Notes under the pieces: generated by a model
Told to the model about the DNA's origin: nothing
The model's database searches: none
The model's input: only the letters and a program-made list of their open reading frames with translations
Origin: Verrucomicrobia bacterium Tous-C9LFEB
GTDB taxonomy: Bacteria; Verrucomicrobiota; Verrucomicrobiia; Methylacidiphilales; UBA1321
Direction of reading: 5' to 3'
NCBI GenBank assembly: GCA_002304345.1
Contig: NEUU01000030.1
Span: 1 to 39,535, forward strand
DNA: 39,535 nt
Position numbers and translations under genes: made by a program
Part shown: in pieces, positions 26,001 through 34,017 of the stretch
How positions within the stretch are numbered: the first letter of the stretch is position 1
Layout: each line of letters opens with the position of its first letter

Positions 26001-29000
26001 CTGCGTCGATGCTCCGGTGATCGTGCTGCTCGCGCTCGACCCGGTGATGCTCGTCTGCGTCGCCCAACCCACGAGACCGCCGGTATAAATGAGACCGCTC
26101 ACGCTCGCATTGCTGAAGCTGCCGCTCATTGAGCTCAGCCAGATCGAACCCACGAGACCGCTCACTCCAGAGGAACCCGATACCGTGCCGGACGCCGTGG
26201 AATTCAAAATCGCCGATTGATAGGCATAACCCGCGAGACCGCCCATGTTATTCGTGCCGGAGACCTTTGCGACGGAGGAGCTGTTGCTCACCGTCGTTTG
26301 ATACACCGCACCAGCCACACCGCCCGCCAGATTGGCCGCGCTGATCGTACCGGTGTTCACCGCGCCGCTAATGGTACCCGTGTTCATGTTACCCACGACG
26401 CCACCCGCGTAGTCACCGCTGATCGTGACACTGCCGGAGTTCACTCCATCGATGATCTGACTATTGGAGAGCCCGCGCCCCACGACACCGCCCACGTAAG
26501 TCACGCCATAGATACTGCCGGCATTGGTGCTGCTCGAGACCGTGCCACCTTCATTGGAGCCGACAATACCGCCCGTGAAAGCTCCACTCGCCGTCACGGT
26601 ACTGGTATTACTGGCATTATTCACGATACCTGAGTTAAACCCGGCGATGCCACCGGTGTAGCTGCCGCCCGAAATGCTCGCCGAGTTGCTCACATTAAAA
26701 AGATGGCCGCCATTGTAAGCCGCGATACCCGCAATGTAGGAGCCGTTGCCGGTGACTGCGCCCGCGTTGCCCACGCTGGAAATCGTCCCGGTATTCGACG
26801 CCGTGATCCCGGCAACCGAGCCAACTCCGTAGATAGATCCGGAGTTTCCGCCGCCATTAATAACACCACTATTGGTACCGGCGATACCCGCGATGAGCGC
26901 GCTACCGCTGACAATGCCTAGATTGGACGAAGAGGAAATCTGTCCATCGTTAATGCCAGCAACACCTCCGGCCAGCGATACTGCCGTGATCATGCCCTGA
27001 TTGGACGCAGTAAAGAGGGAAGCCCCGCTGGAGTTTTGCCCGACAATGCCACCGACCTTGCTCGAGCCGACGACCGTGCCGAAGTTGTAAACAGAATACA
27101 CACTGCCACCGGAATTATTGATGCCGACAATACCCGCGACATAAGAGGAATTGGTCGCCGCGATCACGCCGGCATTCGAGCTATCACGGATGACGTTGTT
27201 ATTCGCCCCCGCAAGGCCGCCGATCATCTGTGAACCACCATAGCCACTCACATCCGTCATATTGACACTGTTAGCGATCACCGTTCCACTATTCATACCC
27301 GCCAGACCGCCGATGTAAGTGGAACCGGTCACGGTTACCGATCCAATATTGCTATTGCCTTGGAATTGCGAGTTGACCAAAGCGCCCACGATTCCACCGA
27401 CAAAATTCGAACCCGTAGCCCGGACCTGCCCCATGTTCAAGCTCGATGTCACCGTGCCACCAAAACTCCACCCCGCGATGCCACCCACGCGCATCGAATT
27501 GCTCGCTGCGACCTGGGCCCAATTGAAGGCATTGCGAATCGTGCCGCCATTGTAACCGGCGATACCACCCACGTTCTGCAAGTTCGAACCGCTCACCGTG
27601 CCGGTGCTCGAATTCGCGCTACTTGCAATCAAACCATAATTGTCGCCCGCGATACCACCCAACGACTCGCCCGTTGCTGTCACCGCCGCGCCATTCGTGC
27701 TGCCCAAAATACTCGCCCCACCCGCGTTATTGCCGCCGACCAGACCGCCGACCCGGGACGCACCCGACACCGTTCCGCCCGTCACGGAAGAGTTACTGAT
27801 TGTGCCGCTGTTAAAACCCGCCAACGCTCCCGTGTACGAAGCGCCCGCAATCGAGACATTGGAAAGAATCACGTTCGATACCGTCCCATTCACGGCCCCG
27901 AACAATCCCACAAAAGAGGTGCTGGTCCGCGCGATTTTCAATCCGCTGATCACTTTACTCCCACCATCGAAAGAACCCGTGTAGTTCCCCCCATTGGTGC
28001 CGATCGGCACGAAGCCCGCGCCCGCATTCCAATTTGCCGTGCCCGAGGCGTCGATGTTGTTTCCCACGAGATAAGAGAAAGTCAGCGGCGAATAAGCCAC
28101 GCCCTGCAATCCATACACATCGGTTAAAATATACGGCGTACCCGTCGTGCCGTTTCCACCCGTCGCGCGCAGGAACTGAGCCCCGGACGAGATCATGAAA
28201 TTGTTCGCCGAGAACGCCGGCAGCGCCGCGCTCACTTGATACCATCGACCTTGGGTCAAATTGAATGTCCCCACCGTAACGGAACCATTTACCCCGGTCG
28301 TGATCGACTGCGCCTGATTCGCCGCGGACAAATTGAGAATGCCGTTAGCGCCGTCGATCGCCGCGTTGATATAGATATTATTAGCAGCCGTCAGGGTCAA
28401 AGTCCCCGTACCGGACCACGATACGTCCACCGACACCGTGATATCTCCCGCCCCACCCGTACCAATATTCGTATCAATCGCTACGAGGCTGCCACCATTC
28501 AACGTGGTAATAAAACCCCCGACATTGCCCGCATCGATCACGAAATCGGTCGGATCAATCAGCCAGAAACCGCCCGCGCCCACATCGATCAGACCACCCT
28601 GCAGTTCCACCTGAGTACCGCTGGTTTCGATAAAGCCACCGGCTCCGTCGCTCTTGCGCGCCGTCAACGTGCCTGTGTTCTTCATCGTTCCGCCATCGGA
28701 ATAAAGCTTGATGCGACCACCGACATTATTGACGCCCGTGGCGCGAATGGTACCGCCATTATTGATCGCCAGGGCGTACGCATTGCCGCCCGCCGCTTTG
28801 AGTTCAGCCTGCGCGGCGCGAATCGCCCCGAGGTTGTTCACCGCGCCGTTCGACCCGGTCGCCACAAAGAGTCGATCATCGCCCTCTTGCTGCAGCACCA
28901 CATCATGACCGCCAGCGAGCCCCACTACGCCCTGCTCAGCAGTGATCGTCCCTTCGTTGCTGACCTGGCCCGCAATCAAATAGACATTGCCGCCAAGGGC

Positions 29001-29510
29001 ATTGATCCGACCTTGATTCACCACCGAGGCACTCGACGTCCCGATAAACCGCAAACTGCCCCCGCCCATGAACTGGGCATTGTCCACGTCCAAAGTCGAT
29101 GCCGTGAAAGAACCCGCATTGACGACGCCGCTGGGTCCGATCAAGACGCCATTCGGATTAATCAGGAAGACCTGACCGTTGGCCTGCAACGTTCCGTAAA
29201 TCGCCGAGAGATTGCCGCCCACCACACGATTGAGCACCGCGCTGTTCGCATCCGGCTGCAAAAACTTCGTCAGCTCCCCGTGACCAATCGAGAAATCCTG
29301 CCAATTAATGATCGCCCGCGAACTGCCCTGCGTAACCGTTACCGTATTGCCGCTCGTTTGGATCGACGCGCTCCCCGCAATAACCTCGCTGCCTGTCGGA
29401 TTTGCCAACACAAGCGCGGGACTCAACTGCCAGACGAAAACCAGAAAAGTCAAAATCCCGTGCGCAAGACGTTGCTCCCAAGTCAGATGATGTCGAATAG
29501 TTGATGCCAT
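23094..29510 (-). CDS. TpsA filamentous haemagglutinin-family adhesin with GLUG repeats
   Basis: Very large secreted beta-helical protein, 2138 aa. Signal peptide to about residue 36 (an extended leader, MASTIRHHLTWEQRLAHG). The TPS secretion domain (about 37-330) has INWQDFSIG (68-76), LNRVVGGNLSAIYGTL and the NPNG motif (118-121, LINPNGVLIGPSG). Next comes AAGGNAYALAIN (239-250), a stretch shared with the small protein at 29832-30293. From V534 to about 1985 run about 53 GLUG-type repeats. The C-terminal part has a Pro-rich linker (NPLPYAPPIPVPP) and an uncharacterised region of about 90 residues. It is followed by tpsB, its transporter. Adhesion is the likely role (family knowledge). GGAAAG lies 9 nt before the ATG. 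Confidence 0.93.
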   Translation of the reverse strand: MASTIRHHLTWEQRLAHGILTFLVFVWQLSPALVLANPTGSEVIAGSASIQTSGNTVTVTQGSSRAIINWQDFSIGHGELTKFLQPDANSAVLNRVVGGNLSAIYGTLQANGQVFLINPNGVLIGPSGVVNAGSFTASTLDVDNAQFMGGGSLRFIGTSSASVVNQGRINALGGNVYLIAGQVSNEGTITAEQGVVGLAGGHDVVLQQEGDDRLFVATGSNGAVNNLGAIRAAQAELKAAGGNAYALAINNGGTIRATGVNNVGGRIKLYSDGGTMKNTGTLTARKSDGAGGFIETSGTQVELQGGLIDVGAGGFWLIDPTDFVIDAGNVGGFITTLNGGSLVAIDTNIGTGGAGDITVSVDVSWSGTGTLTLTAANNIYINAAIDGANGILNLSAANQAQSITTGVNGSVTVGTFNLTQGRWYQVSAALPAFSANNFMISSGAQFLRATGGNGTTGTPYILTDVYGLQGVAYSPLTFSYLVGNNIDASGTANWNAGAGFVPIGTNGGNYTGSFDGGSKVISGLKIARTSTSFVGLFGAVNGTVSNVILSNVSIAGASYTGALAGFNSGTISNSSVTGGTVSGASRVGGLVGGNNAGGASILGSTNGAAVTATGESLGGIAGDNYGLIASSANSSTGTVSGSNLQNVGGIAGYNGGTIRNAFNWAQVAASNSMRVGGIAGWSFGGTVTSSLNMGQVRATGSNFVGGIVGALVNSQFQGNSNIGSVTVTGSTYIGGLAGMNSGTVIANSVNMTDVSGYGGSQMIGGLAGANNNVIRDSSNAGVIAATNSSYVAGIVGINNSGGSVYSVYNFGTVVGSSKVGGIVGQNSSGASLFTASNQGMITAVSLAGGVAGINDGQISSSSNLGIVSGSALIAGIAGTNSGVINGGGNSGSIYGVGSVAGITASNTGTISSVGNAGAVTGNGSYIAGIAAYNGGHLFNVSNSASISGGSYTGGIAGFNSGIVNNASNTSTVTASGAFTGGIVGSNEGGTVSSSTNAGSIYGVTYVGGVVGRGLSNSQIIDGVNSGSVTISGDYAGGVVGNMNTGTISGAVNTGTISAANLAGGVAGAVYQTTVSNSSSVAKVSGTNNMGGLAGYAYQSAILNSTASGTVSGSSGVSGLVGSIWLSSMSGSFSNASVSGLIYTGGLVGWATQTSITGSSASSTITGASTQSGGLAGYFEQGTISNSTFGGTISASRQVGGIVGNLVSGTLSGVVNNGTVVGLAQLGGLAGRMTSSSILSSTNTGSVTGTTGSNIGGLAGVFMTSTISDSISTGNITGFNNVGGLVGFASQSTLRNSTASGTVQGGNSSIGGLVGQSSLSSIINSASSATVSGVVYVGGIVGWSSQSNITNSSATGAASASTSDAGGLAGYFEKGTISNSTTSASVSGPLFVGGVVGELVNGTLSGVVNASTVSGANYVGGLAGRLSQSDILTSTNNGLVSGTASFSGGLVGSSEASRVSGSVNTTTISGNYFVGGLVGRNGMNSSITGSTNSGTVTATGSYAGGLTAWNATSTISGSVNTGTVNGVSDVGGLVGVNYVNSYVTGSTNSGLVIGTGSRIGGLVGSNPNSTVSGSVNTATATVTGGQIVGGLVGQSDYGWILDSTNAAAVSGTDSVGGILGTGSNSTIQRVVNTGVISGGSSAGGIIGYSAYDVLQDVTNSGAVSGSTAVGGIVGTASYSTIVSATNQAEVSSSGASVGGIAGVIMQGTISNSINSATATITGSQYVGGIVGVSTNSTLLDNRNDGAVFGTSYIGGIVGGGWGNTITRVTNSAAITGTSIGAGGIAGLLELSALTQSLNTGTVTGKNMVGGLVGSLVSSTLSGSYAAGDVVGLANGFNVGGAVGQALAAQIRNISSSATVTVGDGTQGVGGLVGLLTGVSTVYRSEASGNIVSGNAVNQVGGLVGNVGAGAIIDQSVSTGSVSGTQIVGGLVGSNYGTIQDSYSRSTVTGSSQVGGLVGDNYSTIARSFSTGKVTGTTNVGGLVGRQTTGTVTNSFWDMNTSGLFASAAGIGKYTLQMRELSLYTGAGWDFATVWSQYIVGTDGKNDGYPFLAWQTLPINPLPYAPPIPVPPADPSIQTAFNDFINSFDNFDRSNYLYQQLLDAHYAGVGGRMTFFRNSTGGRNLPGMIAVGSTWDFKSE
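23535..27960 (-). repeat. About 53 GLUG repeats inside tpsA (period about 28 residues, 84 bp)
   Basis: I counted 53 copies of the core (V/I/A/T)GG(L/I/V)(V/A)G and close variants from residue 534 to 1978, giving a mean period of 27.8 residues. Each is followed by a serine/asparagine-rich turn of the form TISNSxNTGTVSG. Degenerate at DNA level, so ancient or diversifying rather than a fresh expansion. Confidence 0.9.
25083..26240 (-). repeat. Higher-order tandem duplication of seven GLUG units (about 579 bp)
   Basis: Two neighbouring blocks of about 193 residues share the order of unit-specific phrases: NSTASGTV, then GGLAGYFE(Q/K)GTISNST, then (V/N)SGTLSGVVN, then ILSSTNTG or ILTSTNNG. Two anchors, GTGGAATTACTGATTGTCCC (25372 and 25951) and TTCACCAC (25288 and 25867), are each exactly 579 bp apart, while others are 576 bp apart. 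The in-frame period shows a block duplication on top of the basic repeat. Confidence 0.75.
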
Positions 29511-29831
29511 GGCTCGTTGCTTTCCAAAATGTACAGAGGTTTTCTCTACCCTGCCTAAAGACGCAGAGAGACTATACAGGAGAGCCTTTCGCGCAAGCCT
29601 CTGATATGCAAGGGCTTAAAATATTAGATACCCAAATACTAAGCCTACTCAATATAAGCAGAATTAATATCCTACAGTTAAAAAGACGTTAACTTGGAAT
29701 AACTGATTTATAAGCCCCTTGATCGCTCGTTAAGACAAAAACGAGGGCCTTCAAAAACGAACCGCGCCCCACCGTGGCTAACACAGTGGGGCGCGGTTGG
29801 AAAAAGGGTGCGAACAAGTTCGATCGAAGAC
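29511..29831. other. Intergenic region: tpsA leader and terminator of the small upstream gene
   Basis: This 321-bp stretch holds the strong terminator at 29760-29798, a second hairpin (CTCGTT...AACGAG, about 29729-29748) and an AT-rich tpsA leader (29511-29700). The leader has several possible -10 boxes but no clear promoter or known riboswitch. No credible small gene was seen. Confidence 0.6.
29760..29798 (-). terminator. Intrinsic terminator of the small TpsA-like gene
   Basis: A perfect 13-bp GC-rich stem (29760-29772 with 29786-29798; arm AACCGCGCCCCAC) with a 13-nt loop, followed on the minus strand by CGTTTTTG. It lies 34 bp after the stop at 29832 and separates that gene from tpsA. 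Confidence 0.85.
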
Positions 29832-30293
29832 TTATCGTGCTGTCGTATCAGCCGTCGCAACAGCAATGGGGGCGGCCGATTTGGCCTTGGCCAACTTCTC
29901 TTTGTAGCGGGCCGGATCGGCCACCAACAAGGTGCGTCCGTTCACATGCACGACACCCATGGCACGAGTAACACCCTGGGTATTAATGGCCAGCGCGTAC
30001 ACGTTTCCGTTGGCCGCAGCAAGTTTCTCCGCAGAGCCAGGCGTATTCGCGACATAAATACCGCTTTCACCCGTTTTAAAGGGAAGTGACGCCGTGTCTT
30101 TGACAGTCTGGCTGCTTTTCTCCACCACCACAGTAGCGTGAGGTCGGGAGGAGGGAGCGGTGACCTTCTTGGAGGTGGGGGGCGCTTCGGCGTGCAACAG
30201 AGGCATGGCCATCAGGCCAAAGCCAAGAGTCAGGGCCGAAGTATAGGTTAAGAAACGACGGTGAGTACGGTAGGTGAGCGATTGGGTTTTCAT
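29832..30293 (-). CDS. Small secreted protein sharing a haemagglutinin-family motif with TpsA
   Basis: 153 aa, function unknown. A signal peptide (basic n-region, hydrophobic segment about 18-33, cleavage near LLHAEA) precedes a Pro/Ser/Lys-rich linker (38-60). Residues 89-122 (LAAANGNVYALAIN, then QGVTRAMGVVHVNGRTLL) closely resemble TpsA residues 236-269 (AAGGNAYALAIN, then IRATGVNNVGGRIKL), a phrase of the TPS domain. A basic Ala-rich tail (KEKLAKAKSAA) ends the protein. A good Shine-Dalgarno, AAGGA, sits 4 nt before the ATG. Its own strong terminator lies downstream, so it is a separate transcription unit 321 bp before tpsA. Paralogous fragment, or a small accessory or decoy of the TPS system (inference). 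Confidence 0.8.
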   Translation of the reverse strand: MKTQSLTYRTHRRFLTYTSALTLGFGLMAMPLLHAEAPPTSKKVTAPSSRPHATVVVEKSSQTVKDTASLPFKTGESGIYVANTPGSAEKLAAANGNVYALAINTQGVTRAMGVVHVNGRTLLVADPARYKEKLAKAKSAAPIAVATADTTAR

Positions 30294-30495
30294 AGCATCC
30301 TTGCTTTTTTAACCTTTTCGACCACGGCCCAAGGAACGTTAGAAAATCTTTCAAAGAAGAAAATATTTCCTACTACAGCCCCTGCCCGGAATGGACCTAT
30401 TCATGCGGTCCTCTAAAGATCAAAGCGGTCGGGGTTGTCAGGAATCTGAACTTGCGGAGTAAGCATCATGGGATTCACTTTGCGTGAAGAAGACT

Positions 30496-32358
30496 TTAAC
30501 GCGTCGCCGCTGGTGCGACTTCTGGCTGAATGTCCGGCGCTATAAAAAGAGGTCCGCGCGGATACGCATCCGGCTCAGAAAAAATGTTTTTATCCACCGT
30601 GGTGCCAGAGGAATTCATAACCGTGATGGCATACCCGCGCGGCACGCGCCCTCCATCCAACGGCTTTTTGGGCGAAGCGGTGTTGCAATGGGAAATAAGA
30701 TTTTCCGAAATAGTTCCCTGTACCAGACCACTCACGACGATGCCTTCCACGGTGCAGCCGTTAATTTTGTTGCCGCTGATTTGGATATTGCGGTGATACG
30801 ACGCCGCACAGGTCAGAGGGGGAGCGTCGGGAGCGATCTCGGTCCACACGCTGATGGCGGCAGGCGACGATGATCGGGCCGTTGTGATTTCTTCGCCGAG
30901 CCCGATGTCTTCCAGCGTGTTGTTGCGGATAATCACGTTGCTCACCCATCCGGCCTCACGATAGTAGGCGTAGTGGCCGCCGATGCTGATGCCCGGCTGC
31001 ATCGTCCGGGCGATGTTATTATTCTCGATCACGCCATCACTCGCCATGATCCGCATGCCTCGAGGGCGCACGTCATGAATGGTGTTGTTCCGAATGACAT
31101 ACCCGGAGGAATTCGCCGCTGGAAAATCGATCATCTCCCCGGGCTTCACATCGCTTCCATCGGACAAGGTGATCCGCAGGTACTTTTCCCGCGGATAATT
31201 CGCGAAGGCATTGACTCTCAGGACTTCCTTGCGCGTCAGAGTGAACGGCGGTTCGAGGTCGGTTTCCAGTTTGACCACCCGGACCACCTTTCGAATGGCA
31301 AAGTTGTCCGCCGCGAGAATCCGGACCGGATCACCCGGAAGAATAATGTTGTCGTAAAATTTCCGGATATGATCCAACGACGTCCGGCGCAGGCACCAGA
31401 TCATGTTCGGAGCTTCCGTGCGGACCACCTGAAACGTAGGGCCATGCAGATTCACCCCATCATCCCCCATAAAGCTGAAGGTGCACCCTTCCAGAAGCGG
31501 CCCCTTGCGCGAGTAACCGTAATTGAACGCGTCCGCGTTGGTGGAAAGCAATCGCGCGATCTTTGCCTTCGCCGGCAACGGGCCACGCTCCACCTTGCAG
31601 CGCAAAAATCGATTTTCGCCTTCGCAATTTCTCGCATCGATCGCTACGCCCGGCGCTGAGAAAATGCGAACAGCCTCCACTACTATATCGCGAGACCGGA
31701 AGAACTGCAGTGCTGGCCCCCGGCGCATACTGAAGACCACCATGTCACCCACTTGCAACAACACCGCCTGACCGGCCTCGACCATCGACGGCTCCAAGAC
31801 GACACGCGCCCGGCGCGGCGTGAGATACTGGACATCGCGGCTCAGCCCTTGCGCCGCACCGCGCTTCCAGCCCAAGGTCTTGCCGTCGAAAAAATGGATA
31901 CGCGAGGAATCGTAGCGTTTATCCAAATCTGGATAGCCCTCGTGCATTTCGACCTCAATCGTGGTATTGTCTGGAGACTTCGCAACGATCGTCCCTTGCG
32001 TGAAGGGCAGCGGATCGTAATCAAGCGTCACCCCTTTGAGAGTAATGCCCTGACATTCCTCAAATCGAATTCCTGCCGTCTCATACTGGGTGAAGATCAG
32101 CGTTGTTTTGGAACCATCAATGGTCAGATTCTTCGCGCCTTGAACCGCGACACACTGCGGCGGCACACGGAAGACTCCCTCTGGCAGATGCACGACCGTC
32201 TCCGATTTCTCGATGGAGGTCTTGAGGAGTTGCCCTAGATCGAGGATGGGAACCTCCGCGCGCACGCTGACGCCGAGAAACAGCAGCAGGGCGGCCATGG
32301 CCACTCCCATAGATTTCAGTCGCAGGCGGCCGGATTCACAGTGAAAGCAATTTCTCAT
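30496..32358 (-). CDS. Secreted right-handed beta-helix protein, possible GH110-like alpha-galactosidase
   Basis: Exported parallel beta-helix protein, 620 aa from the ATG at 32358 (a GTG at 32367 and an ATG at 32310 are alternatives; all place a hydrophobic export segment, MAALLLFLGVSVRAE, near the N-terminus). The body is a run of beta-helix rungs: ITLKGVTLDYDPLPFTQGTI, IVVEAVRIFSAPGVAIDA, VIENNNIARTMQPGISIGGH and IQISGNKINGCTVEGIVVSG. The STNADAFNYGY and GDDGVNLHG (298-306) segments resemble the acidic active-site region of GH110 alpha-1,3-galactosidases, so an enzymatic role is plausible but unproven. It lies 70 bp after the prepilin-like gene, in the same direction. Confidence 0.75.
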   Translation of the reverse strand: MRNCFHCESGRLRLKSMGVAMAALLLFLGVSVRAEVPILDLGQLLKTSIEKSETVVHLPEGVFRVPPQCVAVQGAKNLTIDGSKTTLIFTQYETAGIRFEECQGITLKGVTLDYDPLPFTQGTIVAKSPDNTTIEVEMHEGYPDLDKRYDSSRIHFFDGKTLGWKRGAAQGLSRDVQYLTPRRARVVLEPSMVEAGQAVLLQVGDMVVFSMRRGPALQFFRSRDIVVEAVRIFSAPGVAIDARNCEGENRFLRCKVERGPLPAKAKIARLLSTNADAFNYGYSRKGPLLEGCTFSFMGDDGVNLHGPTFQVVRTEAPNMIWCLRRTSLDHIRKFYDNIILPGDPVRILAADNFAIRKVVRVVKLETDLEPPFTLTRKEVLRVNAFANYPREKYLRITLSDGSDVKPGEMIDFPAANSSGYVIRNNTIHDVRPRGMRIMASDGVIENNNIARTMQPGISIGGHYAYYREAGWVSNVIIRNNTLEDIGLGEEITTARSSSPAAISVWTEIAPDAPPLTCAASYHRNIQISGNKINGCTVEGIVVSGLVQGTISENLISHCNTASPKKPLDGGRVPRGYAITVMNSSGTTVDKNIFSEPDAYPRGPLFIAPDIQPEVAPAATR

Positions 32359-32428
32359 AACAAACACGTCTTCAAGATCAGATTATTCCATTCCAAAGCA
32401 AAACTGACATCCCCACAGCAAGTAACCT

Positions 32429-33046
32429 TTATTGCTGAAGATTATCGAGGTAGCTGACGAGATCCGGGTCCGTCTTTTTCATCTCGCTGATATGCCCGTC
32501 CACAAAAAGCGCGTTAAAGCTGCCGCCATGCCGCGGATCGATGCGGCTTATACTGGACGAGCGGAAATAAAAAATGGTATCCCCTTCCCCCGCCCCACCG
32601 TCAACCCCATCCGCCAGAATGATCGTCTGCGTCGGTCGCGAAAGACGCAAAGCTGAGACCGCGCTGGCCGTCGCCGGAAGAGTATTCATCGTGTAGGTGC
32701 GCCGGGCTAGACGATTGCTGTAAGTCCGGTAAGCCTCGGGACACAGGAACGGATTCTTAACGTTGGCCGTGACCGCGCGCACGCCGATGTAGTCGCCCAA
32801 CATCAACACCATGGACCAGGTACCGACGCCGCCGCTCGACAGCGGATTGTCCGTCGGCGCGGGGTAAAATCCGTTGTGCTCGTTCGCGTAGAGACTCAAC
32901 CCCGTGTGCAAGGTGCGCAGATTGCTGGAGCAAGACATCTTCCGGGAAACTTCAATGGCCCGCGTTGCCGTTGGAAAGGCCAGCGCGGAAAGAATGACCA
33001 CCACGCAAATCACCACAAGCATCTCAATCAAACTGAATGCTCTCAC
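32429..33046 (-). CDS. Prepilin-type N-terminal cleavage/methylation protein (locus 2)
   Basis: Type IV pilin-like protein, 205 aa. FSLIEMLVVICVVVILSALAF is split here as FSLIEMLVV and ICVVVILSALAF; it has the conserved Glu 5 of the mature form. The C-terminal RHGGSFNALFVDGH is an exact H-X9-DG motif. The GTG at 33046 is preferred because GGAGAG lies 5 nt upstream; an in-frame GTG at 33079 would give an 11-residue longer, Arg-rich leader. The gene lies 65 bp after a PEP-CTERM gene and ahead of the beta-helix gene, on the same strand, so probably one operon. No pilus assembly genes are near. Confidence 0.85.
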   Translation of the reverse strand: MRAFSLIEMLVVICVVVILSALAFPTATRAIEVSRKMSCSSNLRTLHTGLSLYANEHNGFYPAPTDNPLSSGGVGTWSMVLMLGDYIGVRAVTANVKNPFLCPEAYRTYSNRLARRTYTMNTLPATASAVSALRLSRPTQTIILADGVDGGAGEGDTIFYFRSSSISRIDPRHGGSFNALFVDGHISEMKKTDPDLVSYLDNLQQ

Positions 33047-33111
33047 GTTTTCTCTCCGGTGGCGGTGACGTACTCTCACGTTGAAATTCTCTCGGAAGAC
33101 AGACCAATCGT

Positions 33112-33879
33112 TTATCGGCGCCGTTTGAGGGCTTGGGAGGCCAAAATCACGACGCCGCCGAAAAGCATTGCGGTCGTTTTGGGCTCCGGCACCGATTGGG
33201 CGTAGAAATAGAAGTCGCTGGAACCGGTCCAGCCACCCTCGTTATAGTTCACCGCGCCCGTACCCAGCGTATAGACGCTGTTGTTCGTGTTCATCGCCAT
33301 GGCAAGGTTGTAACCGGTCGCGGTCGCGGTGAAGGACAGCACCACCGCATAGTAGCCGCCGTCCGTCAGCGAAACATTGTCGAAGTCGAAGGTCAGATAA
33401 TTATACTTGGTTCCCGTGATATTTCCACTCGCCGTAGGCATGCCCGTCGCAAAGCTGGCAAAACTTCCAGACTGTTGTGAAACCACCTCAGCCGAAGCGT
33501 CCGAGGGCAGCGCCGAGGCACTCGACAGCTTGTAGATCGAGAGCGTAAACGTCGCCGCTGAGTTGTCCTGCAAGACGCTGGGGAGATCGGCTCCCCCCAC
33601 CTTAAAGGTCATCTTGTCGAACGTGACGGCCGAGACCACCTGAAATGACTGGCTGATATCCCGCTTGGAACTGGCAGTATCCCACCGCCAGCCCAGCGCC
33701 GAGTCCACCGGCTGCCCGCTGGCATTCAGCGACTGCTCATTCGATGCGAAGACATTGTTCGTCGGCGCATTGGTGGCTGTGCCCACACTACTCACCCCCG
33801 ACAGAGACACCAATACGGCCGAGTGAAGGACGGAACTCATGCCCGCAAACGCCAGGCACAGCAGAAGTATTTTTTTCAT
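33112..33879 (-). CDS. PEP-CTERM sorting-domain protein (locus 2)
   Basis: Exported 255-aa protein with a signal peptide (MKKILLLCLAFAGMSSVLHS) and a C-terminal PEP-CTERM signal: SVPEPK, a hydrophobic helix (TAMLFGGVVILASQAL) and KRRR. The body is a Ser/Thr/Gly-rich beta-sandwich-like domain of about 200 residues with no known active site. It reads similarly in composition to the locus-1 PEP-CTERM protein, but not as an obvious close homologue. It is divergent from the second LacI gene and first in an operon with the prepilin-like and beta-helix genes. No Shine-Dalgarno precedes the ATG (the leader there is pyrimidine-rich). Confidence 0.85.
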   Translation of the reverse strand: MKKILLLCLAFAGMSSVLHSAVLVSLSGVSSVGTATNAPTNNVFASNEQSLNASGQPVDSALGWRWDTASSKRDISQSFQVVSAVTFDKMTFKVGGADLPSVLQDNSAATFTLSIYKLSSASALPSDASAEVVSQQSGSFASFATGMPTASGNITGTKYNYLTFDFDNVSLTDGGYYAVVLSFTATATGYNLAMAMNTNNSVYTLGTGAVNYNEGGWTGSSDFYFYAQSVPEPKTTAMLFGGVVILASQALKRRR

Positions 33880-33968
33880 AAGAGGAAGGAGAATTGATGG
33901 ACGAGGGTTGCTTTGATCGTGATGCCAGTATCATCCGTCTTTAAACTCATCACAACCGGCTCCTTGCT

Positions 33969-33977
33969 TAACAGTTA
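33969..33977. promoter_or_regulatory. Palindromic operator core O4 (TAACAGTTA)
   Basis: A perfect 9-bp palindrome identical to the core of O1, but without its outer TG/CA. It lies between the divergent PEP-CTERM (33879) and LacI (34018) genes, inside a candidate promoter for lacI (TTGCTT 33964-33969, 18-bp spacer, TATCCT 33988-33993). Confidence 0.55.
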
Positions 33978-34002
33978 GATTTTCTGCTATCCTTCTGTAA
34001 AT

Positions 34003-34011
34003 CCCCCCCCC
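34003..34011 (+). repeat. Homopolymeric C9 tract in the lacI leader
   Basis: Nine consecutive C, six bases before the ATG of the second LacI gene, in a leader without a Shine-Dalgarno. Such tracts are prone to slippage. Confidence 0.7.
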
Positions 34012-34017
34012 TCTCGC

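Noticed and set aside
23535..27960. Repeat region as a possible CRISPR or DNA-level satellite
   Set aside because: Copies differ widely at DNA level and keep the reading frame of tpsA; there are no constant repeats with unique spacers.
29511..29700. Possible riboswitch in the tpsA leader
   Set aside because: Checked for the c-di-GMP GEMM core and other familiar patterns; none seen.
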